Origin: Tridacna crocea
Taxonomy: Eukaryota > Mollusca > Bivalvia > Cardiida > Cardiidae
Direction of reading: 5' to 3'
Assembly (NCBI GenBank): GCA_943736015.1
Contig: OX031056.1
Location: forward strand, 66,119,277 to 66,183,276
DNA length: 64,000 nucleotides
In this document: piece by piece, positions 20,769-30,249 of the stretch
Numbering within the stretch: the first letter of the stretch is position 1
How the letters are laid out: every line of letters starts with the position of its first letter
Notes under the pieces: model-generated
What the model was told of the DNA's origin: nothing
Seen by the model: only the letters and a program-made list of their open reading frames with translations
Databases searched by the model: none
Program-made: the position numbers and the translations under genes

Positions 20769-21086
20769 CGGAAAAAACCAACCAACAAACAAACCAATCT
20801 GGGATTGTATGGGAACAAACAAAATGACTGGACACTTATATATATGGTGGCATATTTCTGCCACGTGATACGTGATAACTTGTGCGACAGTATAAGAGAT
20901 TTACTACTAGATCTACCCAGATAAATTTCAAGGAAACGTTGACTTATCGCCATGATTTTTTTAAAATTATCTGATTGGCCAGACAGATTTTACGTCATCA
21001 ATCCCAGCAGGCCAAATGAACCGGTAACTAGGTATGGTACCACTAATCCTAGTGCAGATCAACAATTCCTGGTGTTTGTGTGTGTT
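20769..21086. other. no recognised feature
   Basis: Begins with an ACCA/ACAA-rich tail after the SINE. The remainder is unassigned. Confidence 0.4.
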
Positions 21087-21110
21087 TGGGGGGGGGGGGG
21101 GGGGGGGCGG
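21087..21110. repeat. poly-G tract after GT repeat
   Basis: A short TG-rich stretch followed by about 19 G. Confidence 0.9.
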
Positions 21111-21300
21111 AGGAAAGGTGTACGTTTGTCAACTTAAATTTGTAAAAAATAATAGTTCTTTGAAAAGGAAACGTACCTAGGATCTAAGTGACGGACAGAC
21201 GGACGGAGGAAGGGACAGAAAGACAAAAGATTCATTGAGCACCGATTACTATTGCGATCCATAACCATGGTATTAAGAAATGTTTGATATAGGTCATATC

Positions 21301-21572
21301 ATATGTCTTGCAACACGCTAAAAGGGACATTTGGACATTTGCTAAAGTGTCGTCTCGGATCAGCCTGCGCGGACTGCGCAGGCTGATCCGAGACGGCACT
21401 TTACGACTACATTAGATTTTGTGCTACAGTAGACATGCGCAAAACATAAAATGACATAAAAACGGAAAGTGTCGTCTTGGATTAGCCTGCGCGAACTGCG
21501 AAGGCTGATCCAAGACGACACTTTACGCAGATGTCCGAATGTCCTTTTTTGAGTGTTGCAAGTCAATTATAG
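21301..21572. mobile_element. MITE C, two-hairpin form, well preserved
   Basis: Ends 'cttgcaacacgctaaaaggg' and 'tttgagtgttgcaagtca'. The first hairpin at about 21346-21404 is perfect in its core (ggactgcgcaggctgatccg); the second is at about 21465-21524. The spacer has 'attagattttgtgctacag' and 'acataaaaacgg', shared with other C copies. Confidence 0.9.
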
Positions 21573-21639
21573 AGTTAAACCTAGAACCAGGTTCAGCCTT
21601 TAAAGTATCTTGACCAAGGATACGCCAAAAACAAACCCA

Positions 21640-21716
21640 ATACTTCCAGTGAGGCTTGATCCCGAGTCCTCCAGGTTGCGAGTGCTAGGCTTAAGCACTG
21701 AGCTACGTAGGACTCT
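21640..21716 (-). mobile_element. tRNA-like SINE head
   Basis: Reverse strand reads 'gtagctcagtgcttaagcct' followed by 'cgggatcaagcct', an A-box/B-box arrangement at about tRNA spacing. The body is not assigned. Confidence 0.5.
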
Positions 21717-21827
21717 GTAACATGTCGATATTCATCAATAACCCTTGTCCTTCTAAAGAAGAAAGATGAAACTTTCAAGTCTACTGTGTAAAATTAAAAG
21801 AAAATGCCATCACAATTCTATCTTTGG

Positions 21828-21936
21828 AGGAATTAATCTTTTGTTCGGACAGTTTAGATCCAAGATCAGACTGCATGTTCTGTACTGTCTGATCTTGGAT
21901 CTACACTGTCTGCAAAAGGTAAGCCTGAGGATTAAA
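21828..21936 (-). mobile_element. MITE B core
   Basis: Near-perfect hairpin 'tagatccaagatcagactgc / actgtctgatcttggatcta', followed by 'ctgtctgcaaaaggta'. Confidence 0.8.
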
Positions 21937-22031
21937 GTGTGGTTCACCTTACTTAACCGAAGCCTGAAGTCACCGGAAAAACAGAATTTGTTTATTTGTT
22001 TGGATATTCACCTCGAACCAAATTATACCCG

Positions 22032-22170
22032 ATTTCGTAATTAAGTAATTTCGTACCTAGGCCTTTTCGTACAATTTTGGTCAATTCGTACCCACTTATT
22101 CCTTTTCATTGAAAATTTTGTACTAACTTGGATCATTTCATACCCACTTTGGTCATTTTATACCCAGTTT
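22032..22170. repeat. degenerate tandem repeat
   Basis: Five or six imperfect units of about 20-27 bp, each like 'tttcgtacccactttggtca'. Confidence 0.65.
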
Positions 22171-22680
22171 TTAATATCAATTTGGTAATTTGGAATCTAG
22201 TTTTAATACTATTTTCTTGTGTTGTTTCTCGAATGACAACTGCTTTTGTACATAGCTCCAACTGAAATTATGTTAAATTTTGCCGAAGAATGGCTATGAT
22301 TGTGTCTCACCAAATTGTTTTTTTTTTTTTTTTTTCTTTTGTGTGTGTGTTTTTAATTTTAAGCTGCATTCTAAGGATTGTTTAGGATTTTTCAGTTCAT
22401 TTTTCACCGAAATCTGCAAAAAAATTTACTTGAGTTAATTTGAAATGCTGTAATGTGCCTTATTTAAGAAACAACTGATTTGCGGCGCCATTGATGATAT
22501 GCATCCGTATTTTCTTGTCTATATATTTCGCTATAAATTGTTGTATTGTTTAATACTTGTTTGCATTAAAGAGTTTTACTTATCAGTCTTTTTGCATTCT
22601 ATCTGTAAATTACCCCACATTAAATCGTTTTCTAAATGGTCTGATAAAAACTCTTTGGATAAGTTTGTAATTGATATTAT
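22171..22680. other. no recognised feature
   Basis: Very AT-rich, with a T run and short GT stretch at 22317-22351. A 61-codon frame at 22499-22684 is hydrophobic only because of T-rich composition. Confidence 0.45.
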
Positions 22681-22782
22681 TTAAGTCTCATATAATTCTT
22701 TTTATTTGAATGGTCATATACTGTTTTATTTTATTCAATGTAATTTTATGAAACAGTTGTATTTGAATGAGACTTAAATAAA
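22680..22782. repeat. small inverted repeat
   Basis: 'tttaagtctcat' at the left and 'atgagacttaaa' at the right enclose about 75 bp of AT-rich DNA. It could be a very short MITE. Confidence 0.45.
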
Positions 22783-23166
22783 CAAATAATACTATTATAT
22801 TGTGTAATACTTGGTTGCAGAAAAGAGATGTTACGATTAGTGTACAAACATCCAACTATTGTTGACAGTGTGTTTGACTGAACGAACCATCGTGTCCACG
22901 TCCTCGCCTCCGTGACCGAGATGTGGTCATCAATTTCAAGCTACATGAATACGTCCTCAATAAATAAATGTCAAGCAACTCAAATGGCATTTGAAAAATA
23001 TGCTCTACAAACAAACATAGCTATTTTATCTGTTTTCACCGCCATTCCAATAGCTCATAGCATAACGATAAAACCATGTTTTGGCAAAGGAGGTCTTAAT
23101 GCATATCTGCAATGTATTATACCAATAGACAATCATCTCATAATGATGGACCAGTAATTAATTAAT
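22783..23166. other. no recognised repeat; unrecognised 81-codon frame
   Basis: The open frame 22912-23157 (+) has no motif I know and no visible exon signals. I do not claim it as a gene. Confidence 0.4.
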
Positions 23167-23473
23167 TGTATGGTATTTAATGCCGTTTTCAACAATATTT
23201 CAGTTATATCGCGGCGGCCAGTGCACCTATCCATGCGTTCTGGAAGTTTCTTTTTACCAGTACTTCGCACAATTTTCTTTCCAAGCCACTGGCTGTTTTC
23301 CCACATGATCACCGTCGAAACGATGGTCAGCAGTGGTATGAATCCTGTTGCAGTGACTATCATCAATCCTCGAAAAGAAATTGGCCGAGTCAGGGGTCGC
23401 AGCCAGGAATCGAACCATGGACCCCGTATTCTCAAGTCCTGCACGCTACCGACTGAGCTACCGGGGCACGGCG
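23167..23473 (-). mobile_element. SINE F, full length
   Basis: 3' end 'atgccgttttcaacaatatt', body 'aagccactggctgttttccc', and head with B box (revcomp of 'ggaatcgaaccatgg') and A box (revcomp of 'cgactgagctaccggggc'). Confidence 0.9.
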
Positions 23474-23544
23474 ATGGATCAGCAAACTCCATTTCGTCAA
23501 ACAGCCGGCTAAATCCTGAGGTCACCTGGTCCTTGGACATGCCA

Positions 23545-23644
23545 AAAATATCTATTCAGGTTAGCCTGCGCGATCCGCGCAGGCTGACCTGAATAGATAC
23601 TTTTTGCTGATGCATTAAACCTGCTTTTTAGAGAGCATGGCTCA
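23545..23644 (-). mobile_element. MITE E, right end
   Basis: Hairpin 'caggttagcctgcgcgat / ccgcgcaggctgacctg' and 'gctgatgcattaaacctgc', ending 'gagcatggctc'. Confidence 0.8.
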
Positions 23645-23764
23645 TTTTTATTAATGCCGCCATTAGAATAAATTACAGTTAATAAAAATAAAGATTAAAA
23701 ACAGATCTCTTCAGTCAAGGAAAAGTTGAAAATCTTGCAAAAATGGTTGAAGATTGCGGGCCTT

Positions 23765-23958
23765 TTGGCCTGTATTTCCAAACCATTCTTTAGAACATTC
23801 TTATAGTCTGTTTCTAAATTTAGAAAGACAAAACAATATTTCATTGGTTTACTCGTAGCCAATCAGAAGCTGTGTAACTTTCAAATTTAGAAAATTCTTG
23901 ATTGAGAGTAAAAGACTAAAAATATTCTTAAGAATGGTCGGTGAATATAGACCCTGGT
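23765..23958. mobile_element. foldback MITE D
   Basis: Ends 'cctgtatttccaaaccattc' and 'gaatggtcggtgaatataga'. The centre 'attggtttactcgtagccaa' is more diverged than in other copies. Confidence 0.8.
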
Positions 23959-23972
23959 TCTATATAAGGTTT

Positions 23973-24480
23973 TGCCGACCCTGGTAGCTCAGTCGGAAGG
24001 CTACAGGACTTGAGAACAGGGTGGTCGTGGGTTCGATCTCTGGCTCAAGCATTTTCTTTCCGAGGATTGATGATAGTCATTTCGACAGGATTCATTCCTC
24101 TCCCACCGCTGATCGTTGTCTCGACGTAGTTATGTGGGAAAGCAGCCAGTGGCTTGGAAAGAATATTGTGCTGAGTACTGGTTAAAGAGACTCCAGGGTA
24201 CTTATTCACCAACCATTCTTAAGAACGTTCTTTGTCTTATTCTCCGAGGTTTTCTACATTTGTAAGTAACACAACCTCTGATTGGCTAAACCATTTGGTT
24301 TAGCCAATCAGAAGTTGTGTTTCTTTCAAATGTAGAAAACCTTGGAGAATAAGACCAAGAATATTCTCGAGAATGGTTGGAGAATAAGGGCCCAGGAAAG
24401 CAAGGATAGGTGCACTGGCCGCCGCGCTTTACCTGAGGTAATGTTGAAAACGGCGTTAAACACCATATAATCAATCAATA
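23973..24480 (+). mobile_element. SINE F interrupted by D
   Basis: tRNA-like head 'ctggtagctcagtcggaagg' and 'gggttcgatctctgg', body to 'ttaaagagactcca' at about 24195. The 3' part resumes at about 24394 with 'ggataggtgcactggccg' and ends 'aaaacggcgttaaacacca'. The two halves are contiguous in other F copies. Confidence 0.9.
24191..24393. mobile_element. foldback MITE D inserted in F
   Basis: Ends 'ttattcaccaaccattctta' and 'gaatggttggagaataaggg'. Perfect centre 'ggctaaaccatttggttta'. Inserted in SINE F. Confidence 0.9.
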
Positions 24481-24508
24481 TACTAAGTTTTAGAGGACAG
24501 TTCCCAAC

Positions 24509-24541
24509 CCCCCCCCCCCCCTCCACACACACACACACATA
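24509..24541. repeat. poly-C tract and CA repeat
   Basis: About 14 C, then 'tcca' and about eight CA units. Confidence 0.85.
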
Positions 24542-24907
24542 TTTCGGCCGAAATATTCGAGTCTCTGTCGAGAGGGTATAGCACGCTCACTGATAAAACA
24601 CGGACTCGGAAACTATTAAGCGATTATTTCAGCACAAACTCATTTCCTCGGTCATTTGCCCAAACTGTAATCAGCAGAAATATTCGTTAAACAAAATTAC
24701 ATTGTGTCATTATAAAACTGGAGACACAATCTCCGTCTCTTTCGCAATCAATCAATGTCGAAACATTATGTTGTAATGATTATCACATGTTGTTGTTTTT
24801 TTGCCAGAAGCTCATGTTTCTGCGTTGATAAACGGGTCAGATATTACGTGTGATACAGAAAAGAATAAAAAGGGATCGAGTCATACTTCATGCAGATTAT
24901 TGTTCGT
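24542..24907. other. no recognised feature
   Basis: No repeat or coding signal seen. Confidence 0.4.
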
Positions 24908-25342
24908 TTAACTCCTTACCAGACAACAATATTTTAGACTTGTCCAGGGCCCGTATTCACCAACTGTTCTTGAGAATATTCTTAGTCTTATTCTTCAAGG
25001 TTTTCTAAATTTGTAAGTAACACAACTTCTGATTGGCTAAACCGAATGGTTGAGCCAATCAAAAGTTGTGTTACTTACAAATGCAGAAAATTCTGAAGAA
25101 AAAGACAAAGAACATTCTTAAGAATGGTTGGTGAATACGGGCCTGGATCGACAGCATTTGCAGACGACAAAATAAGAGTGACTGGAAATTTGATTTTTTT
25201 TTTTTAAGGTTAGAAAACATTGTGAAAAAAAGGAGAAAAATGCTGGTTACCAGCATTTTCTCATTTTCCTACAAAATTTTCAAAGGGCTTCTTTCTCAGG
25301 GTCGTCAAAAGCACAGATTGTGTGGTAATGAGTGCCTTTTAA
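24908..25342 (+). mobile_element. MITE A interrupted by D
   Basis: Starts TTAACTCCTTACCAGACA and 'ttttagacttgtcca', resumes at about 25147 'tcgacagcatttgcagacga', then hairpin and 'ttctttctcagggtcgtca'. Its right TTAA at 25339 is shared with the next B element. Confidence 0.9.
24948..25146. mobile_element. foldback MITE D inserted in A
   Basis: Inverted ends 'ccagggcccgtattcacc' and 'ggtgaatacgggcctgg'. The centre is 'ggctaaaccgaatggttgag'. The flanking A sequence is rejoined when this block is removed. Confidence 0.9.
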
Positions 25343-25896
25343 CCCTTTGGCTGCTAAGTGCGACTCGCTGAACTTTTGCGGACAGTGTAGATCAAGATCG
25401 GACTGCACAGAACGTGCAGTCTGATCTTTGATCTACATTGTCCGATAAGGAAATATTATTTTAACCCTTTCCCAGACGACAAAGGTTGGACTCTTCCAAA
25501 CAGAAAGAGTTTGCAGACGGCAATTTTAGATTTGATTTTGAGAAAATGGCAGAAAGTTCTAAAAATTGGTAGAAAACACTGTGGGAAAAGGAGAAATTGC
25601 TCGTTACGAACAATTTCTCCTTTTCCCACAGGGTTTTCAAAAGACTTTTACTGCAGACACGTAAAAACCAGGGCTTGATTGGGAAAGGGTTAAAAAAAAG
25701 GAGAAATTGTTCGTAACGAGCAATTTCTCCTTTTCACACAGGGTTTTCAAAAGACTTTTACTGCAGACACGTAAAAACCAGGGCTTGTTTGGGAAAGGGT
25801 TAAAAAAAAAGGATAACTTTTAAATAGCAATATTTGGGTTTTTTATTATTGAACTGAAAATTTCATTTAAGTTATTTCAGCAGGATAAAGGGTCAC
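25339..25896 (+). mobile_element. MITE B interrupted by A
   Basis: Starts TTAACCCTTTGGCTGCTAAG, core hairpin at about 25378-25446, 'gataaggaaatattatt' to 25460. It resumes at about 25811 with 'aactttt..atagcaatattt' and ends 'ttcagcaggataaagggtca'. An A element with its own TTAA ends separates the two parts. Confidence 0.9.
25461..25803 (+). mobile_element. MITE A with duplicated right half, inside B
   Basis: Starts TTAACCCTTTCCCAGACG and first reaches 'gggaaagggttaa' at 25693. The hairpin and right half are then repeated with a period of about 110 bp, ending in a second TTAA at 25800. The hairpin tip differs from most copies (gaaattgctcgttacgaac). Confidence 0.9.
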
Positions 25897-25921
25897 AGCT
25901 TTGGTCATATAACCAAGTCCA

Positions 25922-26130
25922 CCTACTTGTGTGTTTTCTGGCTTTCTAACACTGACACATCTTTCTTTCCTAGCCTATGACTACTTTCTATCTAACTCAT
26001 GCATCAGAGGTGAGAAGCGAAAACCCAACGGAAAGAAGACTTGCCTCAACTTGGTATCGAACCCCAAACATCAGGTAATGAGTGAGATATGCCAATCACT
26101 GAGCTTCCACTTAGCCACGAGGACACTGTA
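25922..26130 (-). mobile_element. SINE L with head
   Basis: Reverse strand: tRNA-like head at about 26060-26125 (revcomp of 'gcttccacttagccac' and 'ggtatcgaaccccaa'), then the shared block 'gaggtgagaagcgaaaac', then the body to 25922, where it stops beside B. Confidence 0.65.
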
Positions 26131-26152
26131 TAGCAGAGATTAAATGATAATA

Positions 26153-26780
26153 CCATGGTGTGTAACGCCGCTTTCAATATTATTTCAGTCATTTCATGGC
26201 GACATCCCACATATTCATTGTGTCCTGGGTTTCACCATCTTCGCGAGCCAAGGTTACGATCACTACGTGGATCTTGCCTTGGCTGATTGAGCCCGATTTA
26301 GAGATTCCTGTGATGCGCCCTCTATTGGATGCTGGTTATTACCCCCCCCCCTTACATCATATTTCTAAAAGCCAATGAAATATCGTTTTACAAACCGCTT
26401 ACGAATACACATGAAGCGATAAGCAGACATCTACGTGAGTTTCCATGTTTACCTTCTATTCGAAAGGTAGCGACCTTGTTCTATTTTTATCAAAGATGAA
26501 ATGCTATGAGCAGTTAGAGCTGGCTGCATCCAATGCAAAAGTGTATCGGGGGAATGTAAAAATCAAGGTCGATCCGCCAAGGGTAGAGTAGAGTAGTGAA
26601 TCGTCAGCCTTGGTTTGCGAAGATGTGGTTTCACCAGTACTAGGCTAGTGCTTTGACATGGTTCACACAAGAAACACTCCTTAAATAAAAGTGGTTTCAG
26701 TGAGGGTCGAGCTCGGGGCGGCCTGGTTACAAGTCCTACATTGAGACACGCAAGACTTCTCCTCGCACAGGAGAGACCCC
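26153..26780 (-). mobile_element. SINE M interrupted by H
   Basis: 3' end 'gtgtaacgccgctttcaata' at the left. The sequence to 'tgggtttcacc' (26236) resumes at 26626 'tggtttcaccagtactagg'. The tRNA-like head is decayed toward about 26750. Confidence 0.75.
26237..26625 (+). mobile_element. Mutator-like element H, with 9-bp target duplication
   Basis: Inverted ends 'atcttcgcgagccaaggtta' and 'agccttggtttgcgaagatg'. Inverted similarity continues imperfectly for roughly 100 bp (ccttggctgattgagcccga against the revcomp of 'gtcgatccgccaagg'). The 9 bp GGTTTCACC lies on both sides. 9-bp duplications are usual for Mutator-like elements. The interior 'tgtttaccttctattcgaaa' is shared with the other copies and encodes nothing. 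Confidence 0.9.
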
Positions 26781-27020
26781 ACTATTTGATATTTTCATAA
26801 CAAACTTGAAGGAAAAAACATTATTTCAAAATGTTGGCAATCTACTCGATTTTTAGTTTGATAATTGCAGGAACAAATTACGTACGTCTAAACATTGTTA
26901 AAAGTGCTGTACTCTGTACGTGCAATTTCTTCTTTTTCCTCAGTATTTTTAAAAATTGTCTGCAACAGTGCTAAAAGAACCTTCTGCAAGATGTACATAC
27001 TTTGTATTTACACAACTGTT
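26781..27020. other. no recognised feature
   Basis: AT-rich and unassigned. Confidence 0.4.
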
Positions 27021-27240
27021 TTACCCTTTACTGCACAATCCCGACTTTTAACGATCTTGAGTAAGAGTGTTTTTCAAAACATTGTGGGAAAAATGAGAAA
27101 ATGCGGGTAACCACAATTTTTCTTACCTTCTAAGAACAAGTCCCATCTTTCAATGAGCCAAATTCAAAATTTTTTTGTCTTCAAGCATTGTTAATTTGGA
27201 AGAGTCTAATATTTCTTTTCGACTGGAAAAGAGTATTTAA
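27021..27240 (-). mobile_element. MITE A, diverged
   Basis: 'ttaccctttactgcacaatc' start, decayed hairpin (gagaaaatgcgggtaaccac), and 'ttttttgtcttcaagcattg'. Its right TTAA at 27237 is shared with the next copy. Confidence 0.8.
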
Positions 27241-27473
27241 CTCTTTGCCAAATTACCAAACAAAAAAATTTTAGACTTGTCCAAATTCAAAGCATTTGCA
27301 GACGACAAAATAAAAGTTACTCGAAAAATGAAATTTGTTTTAAACAAGGTATAAACAATTGTAGGAAAAGGAGAAAATGCTGTTGACCAGCATTTTCTCC
27401 TTTTTCCACAATGTTTTCTAAAGGCTTTTATCTTAGAGTCGTAAAAACCAGGAATTGTTTGATAAAGGGTTAA
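27237..27473 (+). mobile_element. MITE A, full length
   Basis: TTAA at both ends. Good hairpin with tip 'gctgttgaccagc', 'gtaaaaaccaggaattgttt' and 'gataaagggttaa'. Confidence 0.9.
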
Positions 27474-27615
27474 AGCAATTTCGGATGATTGCACCGGATA
27501 GTTTTATAGGTACATAATATTTTTTACAAAACGCGTATAAATCACTATCACGCAAAACAAACCCGTCTCGATTACCTTTTCCTTCCAGCGCCTTAGACGA
27601 AAACGGTGGCTTTTG

Positions 27616-27676
27616 AATACGATATATATCAAGATCAGGCTGCATAGAATGTGCAGTCTGATCCTGTATCTAAATC
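27616..27676. mobile_element. MITE B core
   Basis: 'tatatatcaagatcaggctg' and 'tgtgcagtctgatcctgtat'. Outer parts are lost. Confidence 0.6.
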
Positions 27677-27752
27677 GTCAGATTGTATAATCAAGCCTAT
27701 GAGATAGAAAAAAATCTTTCAAAGTTTCTGTGGATTCCATTTTCAAGTCGGG

Positions 27753-27981
27753 TTAAACTTTTACCAGACGACAAAATTTTAGTCTAGTCTAAATTGATAT
27801 TAATTGCAGGCGATAATTTCAAAGTGGCTGAAATGGGGAAGTCTTTCTTAGATAGGCAAGAAATCCTTGTGGGACAAAAAGAAAATACTGGTTACCAGCA
27901 TTTTCTCCTTTTCCCACAATGTTTTCAAAAGACTTCTTTCTAAGGATTGTTAAAAGTCGGCATCATACAGTTAAGGGTTAA
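27753..27981 (+). mobile_element. MITE A, full length
   Basis: TTAA ends. 'ttttagtctagtctaaattg', hairpin with a worn left arm (gacaaaaagaaaatactggt) and a good right arm. It ends 'acagttaagggttaa'. Confidence 0.85.
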
Positions 27982-28206
27982 TATATCAACAATCTCTGGT
28001 TTTCAAGGCCCTGAAAAAAGAAGGCTTTTGAAAACATCGTGGGAAAAGGAGAAAATGCTGGTAACCAGCATTTTCTCCTTTTTCCACAATGTTTTCTTCG
28101 CTCCCAGGGAAAAAAAATGCAATTTTTGAGTCACGTTAATTCTGTCGTCTGCAAATTGCCTTCAATTCCGACCAGACTAAAATTTCGTCGAATGGTAAAG
28201 AGTTAA
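27978..28206 (-). mobile_element. MITE A, full length
   Basis: Opposite orientation to the copy just left, and shares the TTAA at 27978. Hairpin intact; right part 'tcgtctgcaaattgccttca' and 'gaatggtaaagagttaa'. Confidence 0.85.
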
Positions 28207-28256
28207 TCTAGATCAAAACCATGAATTTCTTTAAAAGACGTATAAACAAAATCATT

Positions 28257-28508
28257 ACAGCCATGCTCTGGCAAAAAGGTTTCTAATGCTTCTCTGTGAT
28301 GCATGATACAAAAAAAAAGTCATCACACAATTAGGAAACCGCACAATCCATAACTGAATCATGTGGTAGTCAGGTCTTTCGATACGTAGAAAATTCAACA
28401 AAAGCAAAAAGTATCGATTCAGGTCAGCCTGCGCGGACTGCGCAGGCTGACCTGGGTCGATACTTTTGGCAGATCCATTAAACCCCCTTTTCAAAGAGCT
28501 TGGCTCGT
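28257..28508 (-). mobile_element. MITE E, full length
   Basis: Left end 'gccatgctctggcaaaaagg', 'gcttctctgtgatgcatgat', 'aatcatgtggtagtcaggtc', perfect hairpin 'caggtcagcctgcgcgga / actgcgcaggctgacctg', right end 'ccccttttcaaagagcttgg'. Confidence 0.9.
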
Positions 28509-28920
28509 TTCTGTTGTTTTGATCGTTTAGTTTATTAATTTTTCAAAAGTGCAAGCGCCTCGAATATGTCAAGGTCCCTCTAGTGCACCTATATAATGCA
28601 TTCCAATGCTGCCATCACGAAAACGACGCACGACATACCTTTCTTAGCTTCTAAGGCATCAAGATAGATTTCACCTTTTTCTTTTTAATCATTATTTCAC
28701 TTAAAGGTGGCCCTTCAGATTTTGGGACGAAAACTTTACAAAAATGCAAAAAATCACCCTTATACTCACAAAGCCTTTTAATTTTCATTCATAAAACTCC
28801 AGTAGTCGAAAACCATCGGACAACACGAGAAATTAGAGATTTACTACGGCCCAGGTTGACACCAACGGGGGACAAGTTCTATTTCTAGATGATCAATTCG
28901 CTCATTTACATACAGGAATA

Positions 28921-29478
28921 CACTGAAGTGAACTTCTAAACGGCCACTTTTGTTTCTCCTATAAATTGGAATAAATATGAACAATGTTAATAAAAACAAA
29001 TTGTGACGTATATCCGGACGTCAACCATAGTAGTGTGGTGAAAGATTCCCGATTTTGCCAACAGAAGAACTCCCTTTTTCGAAAAAAGGAAAACTAGCTG
29101 CTTGCGCATGCGTGGTGTCTACCAGCCAAAACAATTAAAAAAAAAGAAGCATAAAATACTGAACTTCTGTAAGCAATAAGAAAAAACATGAAAATTATTC
29201 TCTGTGAAAGAAATGTTATCCGAAAAAACAAGCATGAAGTTTTCAAAAATTGATATTACAATTTACAATGTTGAGTGAATGGACGACGAATAAGTTTCTT
29301 CCGCGATAAAATTGAATGAATTCTCTTCAAAATTTGGCTCAGGTATGTTTTCAGACCAGGCAATTATTCTGCAAAAAATGAAACCAAATAACCCGTCCCT
29401 TTTATAGGCAGCGGACGCGAAAAAACGTCAATGGGAAATTACAGCTTAAAAGTGGCCGTTTAGGAGTTCGTTTCAGTG
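28921..29478. mobile_element. TA-target element Q inserted in P
   Basis: Inverted ends 'cactgaagtgaacttctaaa' and 'tttaggagttcgtttcagtg' (about 31 bp, two or three differences), flanked by TA on each side. The inserted block is absent from the other P copy. TA duplication is typical of Tc1/mariner-type elements. No transposase frame. Confidence 0.8.
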
Positions 29479-29741
29479 TACACAGACAAAGTTTCAAACA
29501 TAGCGTCCGAAGAAGACATTATGGAAAAAAATTATTACATGTTTATTATGTAATGGAATTTAAGCGTTATGAGTCACGTGCCAGTCACTTGACATTCCCA
29601 CAATGCTTTATTGATTTTTGGCGCGAAACCTGAAAATACCTTAAGAGGCTACGTAGCCTTTTAAGGGAACACCACCAAAAAAATTTTTTTTGTAATTTTA
29701 TGAATTCTTGATGATTTTGTATTATTTTTTCATATGAATTT

Positions 29742-29764
29742 GAGTGATATATATATATATTTTA
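29742..29764. repeat. short AT repeat
   Basis: About seven TA units within P. Confidence 0.8.
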
Positions 29765-29814
29765 ATTTGGTGACAATTAAAAATTCTAAATACCAACCTT
29801 TAATTTAATTTAGT

Positions 29815-30026
29815 TTTGTTTAAACATATTTATTTTACATCGATTGAGAAACAAATTCTGACAACTTATACTAATCTCTCTCGATTCTGCTTCCTGGGAA
29901 ATACACCAGCACTCGCCCCGAACTTGTGGGCCAATGAAAGATTCCAAAGTTGAAACCCGCTCCCGGGTATCGAACTCACGACCTTTTAGTCTAGAGGCCG
30001 ACGCTCTACCTCACAACCATGGACCC
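29815..30026 (-). mobile_element. SINE G, tRNA-derived
   Basis: Reverse strand: head with B box (revcomp of 'gggtatcgaactcacga') near 29965 and A-box region near 30000. Conserved 'ctcgattctgcttcctggg' and 3' 'atcgattgagaaacaaattc'. Confidence 0.8.
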
Positions 30027-30028
30027 CA

Positions 30029-30248
30029 CAAGTATTTATTTCACTTATATTGCGGCGGCCAGTGCACCTATCAATGCTTTTCTGGTATTTTTTTTACCAG
30101 TAGGCTTAATTTGTACGAAATTCTCTCCAAAGCCAGTGGCTGCTTTCCCACATAACCATCGTCGAAAACTGGCCGAGCAGGAGATTCGAGCCATTGACCC
30201 TCTGTTCTCAAGTCCTGTAAGCTACCGACAGCGCTACCGTGGCCCGAC
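30029..30248 (-). mobile_element. SINE F, 3' part intact
   Basis: 'ttatattgcggcggccagtg', 'aaagccagtggctgctttcc', then a short internal deletion to 'ggccgagcaggagattcgag' and the head 'gctaccgtggccc'. It lies beside the G copy. Confidence 0.85.
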
Positions 30249-30249
30249 T

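Larger units (their letters stand above)
28701..29803 (+). mobile_element. TTAA element P, interrupted by Q
   Basis: TTAA at 28701 and 29800. Ends 'TTAAAGGTGGCCCTTCAG' and 'taaataccaacctttaa' form a short inverted repeat. The interior shares with 52217-53168 (reversed) 'ttttcgactactgggg' (as revcomp), 'gctacgtagcct' and 'tgacattcccacaatg'. Without the inserted Q it is about 545 bp. No reading frame: non-autonomous. Confidence 0.85.

Noticed and set aside
22912-23157. 81-codon frame as an exon
   Set aside because: No recognised protein similarity and no convincing splice sites; left as unassigned.
23133-23592. Overlapping frames of 135 and 140 codons, the longest in the window
   Set aside because: Both lie over a SINE F copy and its edge, on opposite strands, and encode the tRNA-like head and SINE body.
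25461-25803. CRISPR-like direct repeats
   Set aside because: Only two units of 110 bp in an animal genome, explained by duplication of a MITE half.
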